Below are positions 13,001 through 25,000 of a stretch of 64,000 bases of DNA, piece after piece. Under the pieces are notes generated by a model. It was not told where the DNA came from. It searched no databases and was given only the letters and a program-made list of their open reading frames with translations. Origin of the DNA: Tanytarsus gracilentus (taxonomy: Eukaryota > Arthropoda > Insecta > Diptera > Chironomidae). Positions within the stretch are counted from its first letter, which is position 1. The number at the start of each line of letters is the position of its first letter. Both the position numbers and the translations under genes were made by a program. Location of the stretch: positions 10,963,501-11,027,500 of the forward strand of contig JAXRKN010000045.1 in the NCBI GenBank assembly GCA_038502055.1. Reading direction: 5' to 3'.

Positions 13001-16000
13001 ATCACTCACCGAGAGTGAGTGAAAAATAAATCTGAGAGAAGCTTTTTATATAAACGTATATGAGTTTATAAAGCCAACGAGCAGAGCGCATTAAAATCTC
13101 TTTTTTTTTTAAAAAAAAAACATGATGGAAATTTTATAATTTTAACTTAAAAGCTTTTCGCATCTGTGAGGGACTTTATGTGCTGGAAAATATTTCACAA
13201 AACTTGTACAGCAGAGAAACAAGACACAGCACATGTGTGTACATTGACATGAATGGAAAAATGGTGGGAGAGATGAAGAAAACTAATGTTTACACTCATG
13301 CCATGTAGACTTTCACAATTAAGAATTATTTTTTTTAATGTAATTTAAACTCACGAGAGAAAAGAGGACTTTTGAAGTTTTAAATTGCTGTTTCATGTCT
13401 TTTTATTACGGATGACGTTTTGATTGACATATTGAGGCACTCTTTTTACGCTACAATAATTATTCCATTTTCACTAAGTTTTATTGACAATCCGAACTCT
13501 GTTTTGTTTTAGTTTAACTTTTGAATTTTTCCCTTTCTTTGTGACTTTTTAAATGAGTTGAGATCAATTAATCGATTCAAAAAAACACGCGCACACTGTG
13601 ATTAATTTCAAAGCTTTAAAATTCAAATGGTTTTTTGGAAATTTTTAACTTTAATACACAAAATATATTTAACGTAAATGAAGTGTTTAAATTTTTTGAA
13701 AAAATTGTTTTTAAAAATATAAAATTGATTTCTTAATTTCAGAAAACTTTTTTTTAAAAAATAAATTATTTAAATTTTACCATCGCGCTACTTCTCTGTC
13801 ATCAATCAATCAAAAATTAAAATATTAAAACTTTCCATTTTTTGCTTAATTTTATTGATTAAAAATTTTTCGATTATTTATTTGAAATATAAAAATTTAA
13901 AATAAATTGCCATCATTAAATTTTCCTCTTTTGATTATGAAATTTAATTCAAATTGAGATAAAAAGCATTTTCATATTCGACGAGAGCTCGAAAGCAGAC
14001 AAAGTTTCAGGAAAAATGTCCTTCAAGCTGCAGACATGCATCTGTTATATAAACATGTAATGCATGAGAGCTGGCAATGGCATTTTCTCATCTCTATTAT
14101 GCACTCACATTCAAAGACTTCTCCATTCTTCCATTCGCCTGTTGTTTTATTAGATTTACTACCTTTATGAAACTGATTTTCTTCCCGAACATTTTCGATA
14201 ATTTGTTTTGTTGCAAAAAAATGAACTCCTGCACTCTTCGAAGTTTAAAACATGAAATTAAATACAATAAAAAAGTTGAACTGAAATTATTTTTTTTTGC
14301 TTCTCATTCAACTCGATGATTCTCTTTTTACGCTAGTTAAAAAAAATTATAGCGGAAAAAAGTTTTTCTCTTCTTTATTCGTCATGAATTTTAAAATTCA
14401 TTTCCTGTGTAAAAAAAAGTGGGAGTGAGCAAGAGAAGAAAAATCCCCGGACTCTTAATGATCGGACACAAAAAAGCTGTTCCAGTTTCAGCTCTCAGCT
14501 TCATTAATCTTCAAGGGGTGGAAACTAAAAAAATATTACAAAATTTAATTAAATAATTTTTTGTAATAAATTAATTTTTTTAAGAAAGAGTTTCCATCCC
14601 TCGCCACTGAGCTCCGAACAAAAAAAAATTATCCCGAACTCTCGTTTGAAATAATTAAAATTTATGGAGAATGCATTTTTCAGTTCATTCTCTGTGTGCA
14701 ATGATGATGACATAAGGAGATTTTTTTCTCATGACAGAAGCAGCGAAAAAATATTTTGCATTTTGTGTACTTGAAAAGCTGTGTGCATTCAGTCTGAAAA
14801 CGAATTAAATTTTCTTCGCCTTCGAAATTGGAATTCTTTTCATTTTCTTTTTAGTTTGCGAATATTCAGAAAGTGCATTGAAATGAAATTTTATAAAAGA
14901 ATCCACTCGTCACTTTTGCTTTGTTATTGAAGAAATTTGATTGATTGACAAAAGAGTAGCTTAACCAAAATGGACGCATAAATTTTTTTAAATAAATTTC
15001 AATCTCGTCAAGTCATCGCAAACTAATAATTGCTCATTTACCCTACAAGGAATCATCTCGAATTTCACATGAAGCGATTATTCAAATTATATAATTTTAT
15101 CTCATCGAGAATTTTTCTCCTCGAAGTCGATTCTGTTTTCATTAAAACTTTTTTTTATATCGAGAAGAAAAAAAATGCGAAAGCAATACCGCCTAATGAT
15201 CAAGTTTCATATCGACTTTCTGAGTGAGACATTGACGATGCTCGTCGGAGATGCGAAGCGACTTTATTAAGAATCGATTTTGTGTGAAATTTAAAACTTG
15301 TCTCTTCGGGTGGGGAGGGCGGAAAAGTTTTTGCCTCACATTATGTGTCATGTGGCAGAAAATGAGGAAGAGAAACATTTTATATCATGTCTTAATTCAG
15401 TTGTTTCTCTTTCCTCCTTTTTGCCAACGTTTCAATTGTCATTTGAATACGAATTATATGATTATGACAGTCTTCATCATGCTCCCTCCCGTACAATGTG
15501 CATGAAATCTATGGTTTTTATATATTGTGATAGGTTATGTATGCATAAAACATAAAATTGACTCAATTCTTTCCGAATATTATTGTTTATACCTCTACAG
15601 AAAAATACCAAAATATATAAATTTTTCTTTTCTGTGAGTGGAGTGAGGGAGAAGAATTTATTTATCATGGAAATTTATGAACTGAAAATCTTCAGCACCC
15701 ACTCAAATATCATTTCCGAAAATGATCGTAATCGATGTTGAAATTTCAATCAACATTTTTTATTCATGCTCTTTTTTCCGAAGAGAATTAAAAAATATTG
15801 AGTGAAAGGTTATTAAATAATTTTGAGATTTATTTATTAAATTTTATATTCACTCGAAAATTTAAACTTTTTTCAACATCTCAAAATGTCACATTTATTT
15901 AACATAAAAAAATATAAATCGGATTTTACAAATCCAATTTTCTCGAACAATTAAATCCACTCAGCTGTGTGAAAAATTTCCATTATGAAGTCCTCCTGTA

Positions 16001-19000
16001 TGTGGATTTTCACATCCAAAAGAATTTTTCTTTAAAATTAATTCGATTGCATTTTTTAACGAGCGAGCTGAGAATAAATCTGAAATGAAAAATTGATTGA
16101 AGCATCAGCTAACAAAGCATTAATAAAATTTCAGGGAAAATCACACGCGAGAATTTTAATTTTTCCTTGCTCGTCGAGTGAGTAAGAAAATTTTTTATCA
16201 AGGGATGGAAAATTTTAAAAAATTTGTAAAATTTATTAAATTTTTTACAATTTTAAATTTTTTTGTGAAATTTATTTAAATAAAAAAAATTAAAATATCA
16301 AAAAGTTTCCACCCCTTGCCGTGAAAATTCACAAATCTCTAAAAAAAAATTTCTCCTCAAAAAGCAATTAATTTTTTTCAAATGTTTTTAGTCATTGATG
16401 ATTTCATTTTTCATCGATCGCTAATTTTTCTTCAAGCACGAAAATGATGCGAGACCGCGCACACTTTAAAGTCCAGTGCAATGCTTTGTTTATTTATACT
16501 CTCTCTCCTCACATCAAGTGAACGCTGATGATTCTGAAAAGAAGAAAGATTGAAATTTCTGTTGCTACCTCCTCCAGATTTGAGGCATTGATCTATCGAT
16601 CAGAGTGTGAGCATGAGAGAAAAAAATATTAATAATTTATTAATGTAATTTTTCATCTCACACAAACAGACTCATTCTCTCTCGCACTCACTTCATGTGA
16701 ATCAATTTGCTGCTTATTTGCAGCTTTTCACTCTGCGAGGAAATTTTCATTTAATATCGTTTTGTAGTTGTTTCATATCTCGAGATGAAGGGAGAGAAAA
16801 AAATTATTAATACATTTCCCATTTCGCAATCACTTGGAGTGTGGTGATGGTGGAGAGAGAGTTCACAATGTATACAAAGCAGACACTTTGAAAACATGCC
16901 ATAAATAGAAGCTCGAAGGTCATCGCTGAAAAAATAAATGAAAAAGTTACTCAACATTGATTGAAAAGCTTTTTTTGCTTAGATTGAAAAAAATTCAATC
17001 ACTAAATTGATAAAAAATTATTTTCATGAAACTTTTCGAATTGTGATGAAAAATCGTCATTGGACGAGGAAAAGCCATGAAACCATGCAATAAATCTCCA
17101 ACATTTCATTCATGAAATCAATGTCACACTTCGACCAGTCATCGCATCCTTTCTCACCCCTCGAACACGAGGTGATTTTAATTTTCAGTCCAAAATCTCG
17201 GCTCCACATGTGCTCAACACCTAATCTACTTTTGCGGGATTTCGATTTGAGTCATTTCACACTGGCAATTTATCACACACACTCTATTCCTCATCATAAT
17301 GCCTCTCTCAGTCTCCCCGCAATCTCGCTCATGTTTTATATCGATTTAATGGCTATCAAGGTTAGAGGCAGAGAAATGAAAATGTTATGCATGTCGAAGG
17401 TAAAATCTAAGATAAATTTATCCCTGTCGGCCAACCCTAAAAATTTGTGAGGCAGTAAAATATCGAGTGCGAGGGCAACAAAGAGCAACAAATAAGAGCT
17501 CGTTAATGGTTTAGTGGAAATAAATTTTTGCAACGTATTTTTTATTTTTAAAAATTTTAATTTTAACTTCAACGCCTTTAAATTATTAATTTTAACCTGA
17601 TAGGGAAATCTGAAAATTTGTCAGTTAGGAAAATAAAAAGGACAAAAGCAAAGAAGATTTTTCAATTTTTAAAAATGCGTTACAATGATTTATATTGAAA
17701 ATTAATAGATTTTTTTAACGTATTTTTAAAATTTATAAACCTTTTTTTGGAAAAAGACAAGAATAAAAAAATACGTTGACTGCTTCCCTACTTAGAATTT
17801 TAATTATGTTTTTTTCATCATAAGATTTTAGATCAACAGACTCGATCACTCGTTTATTTAAAATGTTATCAAAAAAAATTCAAAGTTAATATTTGGTGAA
17901 AATTTAGTAAACAATCAAACTCTTCTATGACTCAAATAAAAAACTATTTGTCCTTAACATTCCAATAAAATATATTCGAAATATGATGAGCGTTACATGA
18001 GATCATGTAAACATTTTTTCGACACTCTTTCTCCCTCTCACACATTGCTGTCTCGCTTTCTTCACGAGAACTCTCCTCAATCATCACATCGCCTTGTTTG
18101 ATTCGCCGTGAAAAAAAATCTTTCGTCTGATCGCTTTCAATCATCTTTTTTCCATCTCTTCATCATTATTTAGAGAGAAAGAAAAGTTAAAGGGAGAGTG
18201 AAGGAAGTACAAAGGCATCAAGATAAATTGTTTTATGGCGAATATTGTTTGCCTTTTCTCTCTTTACATCGCAAGCAAGTATGTGTGTATACATCGCACA
18301 TTCGAGAAAGAAAGAAATGATACATATCATCGTGGTTTTATCTTGCTTTTTTTATTTTTATTTTTTTTTTTTAATTCTTATAGTTTTTATGATATGAATG
18401 ATTTACTTTTTGCATTTTTTGGGTTTTTTATACATTAACGAAAATAGGTTGTATTTTTTTTAAAAAAAATGTAAAAATAAAATAAAAATACAAGCAAAGG
18501 CAAGACAGCGAGAGAATGTAACAAAATAGCGGAAATGGTTGACTCAATGTGTACACACATATTTAGAGAGATAGATCTATGGCATTGTATAAAATGTAGC
18601 TACAATTACCGAGATGAAAAATCACTTTATCTCTTCTTACACAGAAGCATTTAATTTATTGTCACTTAATATAGCGGAGTGAGAGTTTTTTGAATGCTTT
18701 AGAATTTGATTCTTAAATTTTAAAAAACATGCATGAAAATAACATAAAAAAATTTGACTGATTTTTAAAAATAACGGTCAAAAAATATTTGAATTCTACA
18801 AAAAAAATTAACTTTTAAAAAAGTTTGTAAAATTTGTATTACTCTTCACTCGAATCTTATTGCTTTAAAATACATTTAAACACCATAAATACGTTAAAAA
18901 TCTAATAATCTCTTTTTTTCTCATTCTCAGGGTTCATGTTCAGCCGGTTCACTGCCACGGTCCCGAATAAATGAGGGTCCAGGACCCCCGAATTTAAAGT

Positions 19001-22000
19001 GTCTGCAGTGTCCGCATAAGAAATATGAAAACACTAATAATAATTATGAAAATAATATTAATAATAATGAATATCAGAATGTAAATGGTCGTTATAATCA
19101 AAATACATTAAAAACTTCTACTGATAATAAACAACAACAACTAAGTAAGAATTACAATAATAATTTTAGTAATAGCAAATCAAATAATAATTATATTAAA
19201 AGTAATAATGATATGAACCGGTCAAATGATGAAAATCGACAGTGCCTTGACTATTTGGGGGGCGATAATGATGATAATAGTCCATCTAAAATATGTGAAT
19301 CATTAAGTGATATTGAGACCAAATTGAAATCGTTACGTTTAAGACATTGCTGTGAGCGTGATGTTGCGAGTGCATTGCACAATGAGGCATACGAGCAAGT
19401 GAAGAACGATAAGAAAGCCTGCAAGATGCGTCTCAACGAACTTATTGAAGTTGACAAATTGGCGGAACGAATAACATGTGAATTTCGCGAAATATTAGTT
19501 AGATACGATTGTGGTCATCGATATTCGTTGATTCATGACTGTGGCAGTTGCAAGGTGAGTAAAAATTATTCAGTTTTTGGGAGATTGATAAATTTCTAGT
19601 TGTTTTGCAAATTTGATTTTGTGTTAAAAGGGTGGCAACTGCAAGAGATTAAGATATAAATTTTTAAATGTATTAAAGTTTAATTATTTTATATAATTGA
19701 TGTATATAAAGCTATATACTATGTTATATAAAGCCATACACCAATGAAAATATACAATAAAAAAATTATAAATTCAGTTTCCCACCCCTGAATTTTTTTA
19801 AGATTTATTATAAATTAAACTCGTATTTAAAAAAATTAAAACTAATTAAAAATTAAAAATTGTTTCAAAATTTTAAATTAAATTGACTTTAAAAATTTTT
19901 AAATCTCAAATTTCCGTTACAAATTCCAATTTCGATAATTCCTTAAAAATTTTCATACAGTTTCTTTGTGCACAGTTCAAGGCACAGTTTTTCCTTTTTT
20001 TTCACAGAGTGTCAATTAATTCCATTTCTCGATTTGATCGCTCCCATGATGATATCGCCCGCCTCCTTATATGCTTTTCATGAGTCGAAATGATATTTTT
20101 ATGGTATTTTCTTCTTGGAATATCCACTGTTGCTCTCCTTTATCCATCCATAAATATGTTCACATTATTGTCCGAGGACTAAAGGCCTTTCTGGTAGCTG
20201 GTGGCACTGAATATTGATAATGACAATTTGGGAAATCTGGCTTCAATTGAATATAATTTTTTTAAATATATTCAAGAAATGAATTCAACCCACAAAATTT
20301 CCGAATTATCGCTCACGCACAAAAATATTCTGTGGGTTTTGTCTGAAATTGAAAAATTGCTGCCCATCGCACGCACATATTATCGAGTGTGTGACAAGAT
20401 ATACCAAAATATTCATGGGAGGCAAAAGCCAGCAGTAGCTCAACACACAATAAACTGAAAGAGAATGAAAAATTTTATTTTGTCAGACATGCTGTGAGCG
20501 ATAATCAGCACATGATCCCATATTTCCTTTTCTTCTTCGCTCACTCACACTGACGCTGCCGTGCACAATTTTTTTTCTCATCTTTTTCGGTCCGAACGCT
20601 GGCAACAACAAGGATGATGATGTTGGTGGATGAGGGGAGGATTTTGAATAAGATTTTATGGCGAGAGAGAGAAAGAAAAAAGGGCAAGCAAGTTTATACA
20701 ATTTTAATATGTTTATTAGATCACATCCACTGTCAGCCTTTTTTCTAAGAACTGACTCTCTCTATTAAGTTCATACTTTGCTGATTTAGGAACGGTTGAG
20801 GAATCTTTTTTAATAAGTTAATCAGTCAGGGATTGAAAATTCTAAATTTATTCTTGCATCTTTAGAAAAACACCTCATAGGGAACTCAATAATATTGTCA
20901 GTTAAAAAATAAGAAGAAAACTGCGGAATTTGTGAAGTTCTCATTTGCAGTTGCACGGTTCTGAATATATAATTTGGGAATTTTTGTTCTCTTCTTGCAA
21001 ATTTACAAAAAAAATTGCATGATTTGCTTGTCTATAGGGATTATTGCAGTTTCATATAAAGCTGCAATAATTTAAAAATACGATATACGTTGGTGGTTTC
21101 CCTATGAGAAAGAAAATCATCTCTACCTCAGGATTTCATAAACGATTCAAATCCTGTCGTACAATACGCAAATTATATTGAGGATCTCTCTATAAATAAC
21201 GTTTTCTGGCTTAAGCTTCCCAGCGCCAATAAAAATCTCTAAATTATTACACAATTTACAAGTGAATCCCTCTCACTTGCTCTGCATATCATCATCATCA
21301 TCCTCCTCGTCGGTTGTAGTAGATTGTGTCTCATTTAAAAAATAATTGGTTGAATATCTCATCATTCTTCACATATCTCTTTCGCTCGTCCCATGCATGA
21401 GGTCGTTGTCGAGAGAATATTGTGGAGGATGTTCAGCACGCAACAACGAAAGTATTTTTGTGAATGCCATTAAGCGAGTGTGAAGAAAAAATGGATAGGA
21501 ATGAGGATACAAGCGATGATGAAAATTTTTTCATACATTATTATGCCAATGTATGTACATACATGGTGGTAAAATAAATTATGTTGAAATGTCGAAGGAC
21601 GTTTATTGTCATCAAATTCAATTATCAGCTTTAAATGTGAGATCGCCTGTATATTTAAGGGGTGTGAAACTGAGAGAATTTTAAAAATAACTTTTATAAC
21701 CTTCAAAAATTTAAAATAACTAAGTTTCACACCCTTGAAAAATGCCCTCAATAATTTATTTTCGATTTGAATTTAAATGACATCAAACTCACAATTCAAG
21801 GGTTCAAAATTTTATTTTCGAATCTCCTCAGTTCAACGCCCTTCGCCCACTCTTAAATGCTTCAGTGGTGAACCGATGTTATATAACATGTGTGTGTGTG
21901 TATGTGTGTAGGCGAGAAGAGTGAATGGAAGAAATTTATTACGTAAATGTTTCACAAAAGGTCCTCGCGTCCCCATCGGATAAAATATACGACCGATATC

Positions 22001-25000
22001 AGAGATTGTGAGTGTTCCTTAAGGATTTATTTATTCCACAAAATTACGTTTAAAGCTCTTTTTTTCTGCTAGTTATTTCCTTGATAGAATCTGTTGCGTG
22101 GGCTTAAGTCGTCGACAGCATAAGCTGATAATGAGTTTTAAGGTATCTCACTCTCCAAGCCAGAAAACGACGACACGAAAAGACGATTACAATCAGATCA
22201 TTTTTCAGCGAGATTGTCAATGAAATCATTTTTCAATATGCGAAAATTTTCCTCACACTTTCGTCGAGAGCTAAAAAGAGGGCAGAAAAATACCAGAAAT
22301 AAAAATAAATCATTTCAATTTTCCGAATGGAAAGAGAAAATAAAATTAATTATTTAAATTCTAAAGTTTTTGAAAAATGAGCTTTTGAGCTTTTTGAAAA
22401 TAAAAAAGTATTTTGAGATTTTATCAAAAATTAAAGTTATGAAAATTTATAATTTAAAATAATTTTGAGTTGAAATTTTTAAAAAATTTAATCATAAAAA
22501 TTTATATCCAAAAATAAATTTCGAGCTAAAATTTTTAAAATCCCACCGAAAAAATCTTAAAGCATTTCTCGTGGACATTCTTAAACATGCCTCCCACATT
22601 TATGTAACTAACATACTATAGTGGTGCAAAATGTGTTGTTCTTTGGTAATAATACGTTGAAAAGCGTCCCACGAGACATGTTCTTGTATGGTCTTGCGTC
22701 ACATTTTATGAACGCCATGTGACAGAATTAAGCGGACATATCTAAACGTGTTTTTCTCAGATGTAATAAAATTTTGCAGAAATAAACTTGAAGTACAAAG
22801 AATTTTCACATTTCTAACCTCAAACAAGATGGGTCTGCAAACGGCGTTGCCATTTCCAATAGCTCCGCATAGATTAGTACCCTACTCCGTTGCAATGGGC
22901 ATTAGTGGCACTCCTGACCGACCATGATGGACTTTCCTCAAAAATCGTCAGTGTCAATCGATTCCTGATGCAATGACGAGTTCAACGACATACATGAAGC
23001 CATAGTTCTGAAAAATGGACATTAGTAGCACTCCTGGCCGACCATGATGGACATTCCTCAAAAATCATCTATGTCAATCGATTCCTGGTCCAATGACGAG
23101 TTCAACGACATACATGAAGCCATAGTTCTGAAAAATAGACATTAGTAGCACTCCTGGCCGGCCATGATGGACATTCCTCAAAAATCGTCAGTGTCAATCG
23201 ATTCCTGATGCAATGACGAGTTCAACGACATACATGAAGCCATAGTTCTGAAAAATGGACATTAGTGGCACTCCTGGCCGGCCATGATGGACATTCCTCA
23301 AAAATCGTCAGTGTCAATCGATTCCTGATGCAATGACGAGTTCAACGACATACATGAAGCCATAGTTCTGAAAAAATGGACATTAGTGGCACTCCTGGCC
23401 GGCCATGATGGACATTCCTCAAAAATCGTCAGTGTCAATCGATTCCTGATGCAATGACGAGTTCAACGACATACATGAAGCCATAGTTCTGAAAAATGGA
23501 CATTAGTGGCACTCCTGGCCGGCCATGATGGACATTCCTCAAAAATCGTCAGTGTCAATCGATTCCCGATGCAATGACCAGTTCAACGACATACATGAAG
23601 CCATAGTTCTGAAAAATGGACATTAGTGGCACTCCTGGCCGGCCATGATGGACATTCCTCAAAAATCGTCAGTGTCAATCGATTCCTGATGCAATGACGA
23701 GTTCAACGACATACATGAAGCCATAGTTCTGAAAAATGGACATTAGTGGCACTCCTGGCCGGCCATGATGGACATTCCTCAAAAATCGTCAGTGTCAATC
23801 GATTCCCGATGCAATGACCAGTTCAACGACATACATGAAGCCATATAAGAGAAAATTTGTATGAAAAAGGACATTTTTGCACTCAGGGACGGTCCTTGGA
23901 GGGTCGTACCTCAAAACTAAATACTTCTTGCACAACTAGAACCAAAATCCGATCTTTAGCCACAAACCCGAGTTAAATCCGACCAGCCGTTCTTGAGATA
24001 CGGCGTTCACTAAGATCGTAAGAAAGTAAGAAAGTAAGAAAGTAAGAAAGTGAGAAAGTGAGAAAGTGAGAAAGTAAGATGACTTAAATGGCTCTAGCTC
24101 CTCGTAGGAGCAACCGATTTCAAATCTGTTTTCGCCAGTTTGTAGGGTTTGGCTAGGCCTATCATTTGAGTATATGTTTTGGTATTGAACAATGTAATGT
24201 CTTAGCACTAGGGGTCGAAAACAGGTTTTGGAAAAATCCAAAATTAATATATAGCGGAGCTATAATTTCCATGACTCACAACGGTTACATAATGACCATC
24301 CATAAAATATTGAACCTCAGACATATTTTTAAATTCATTCTCTCCACAAGAACTTCTAATTCCTTTTTATTGGGCGCAGCCACGAGAGAGAGAGCGAGAG
24401 CTTCAACTGTAGCACCATGAAAGAAAAACATTTTCCACGAAATTTCCATTCACAAAATTCTCAAGGACAAATGCTCCGTCAGCCATTGAAAAGGCACACA
24501 CAAATCCGAAAAAATTCTATCTCTCGCTGAAAAGTAATCTCATCAGCATGGCAACAAAAAATTCTTGTTGATCTAAAAAATTAAACTTTTCATAAGGAAA
24601 AAAAGTTATCCCAACAGCATACACACCTTATATCGAAAAATTATGGAAATTAGATGTGAAAAAAAATTATTACGTCCATTCCGAGCGACGTAAGAAGAGG
24701 AGTATAATAGGAGAGGAAAAAAAGTTGTCATCACTCATTCGCCTGTATTTGCAGAGGAGAAAAATCTATTGAATTACTACACTATCGTAAATGCTTACAG
24801 TTGAGACACTCTCAATCCTCTGTCTATGTGTGCGAATTTCCACTTTTTTATACGTAAAAATTTCAATCTAGGCGCATGCACGAAGCTTTCACAAGCTGGG
24901 TGAGAGAGAGCAAAACCTTTTTTTTCTCATTTCCGAACGAGCAGAAGAAGAAAAAGTCATTGAAAGCACGGAAAAAATTAATGATAATGATTATTGATGA

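Larger units (their letters stand above)
7068..18930 (+). other. NLF-1 intron 1 (11.9 kb)
   Basis: Runs from donor CAG|gtgagc to acceptor tctcattctcag|GGT. It holds two hAT-type MITEs (7680-7827 and 7966-8084), an AT-rich tandem array (9440-9690) and two AT-rich hairpins (14512-14603, 16200-16318). Several short open frames occur on both strands, but none has family motifs or splice-site support. No nested gene was recognised. Confidence 0.75.
22860..24262. mobile_element. Nonautonomous TA-flanked DNA element with internal minisatellite
   Basis: Inverted termini TAGCTCCGC (22860-22868) and GCGGAGCTA (24254-24262) bound a 1.4 kb noncoding segment that includes the 120-base tandem array and an octamer repeat. 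Termini starting with TA suggest Tc1/mariner-like target choice, but the short inverted repeat makes the class uncertain. No transposase fragment is visible. It is more GC-rich than the surrounding intron, which supports a separate origin. Confidence 0.6.

Noticed and set aside
17112..17450. 112-codon open frame in NLF-1 intron 1
   Set aside because: No recognisable family, no flanking splice or promoter signal, and an opposing minus frame overlaps it.
20201..20458. Extra NLF-1 exon within intron 2
   Set aside because: Exons 2 and 3 join in phase 0 across a motif (DCGSCK/ESYRRWVC) that is continuous in the family, leaving no place for an insert, and no good splice sites flank this ORF.
22900..23846. 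120-base repeats considered as a CRISPR-like array
   Set aside because: Whole units repeat without unique spacers and the context is a eukaryotic intron, so it is a minisatellite.
23936..24241. Minus-strand ORF through the octamer array (repeated SxFLTF-type residues)
   Set aside because: The regular peptide is a by-product of the 8-base repeat inside a noncoding transposable element.
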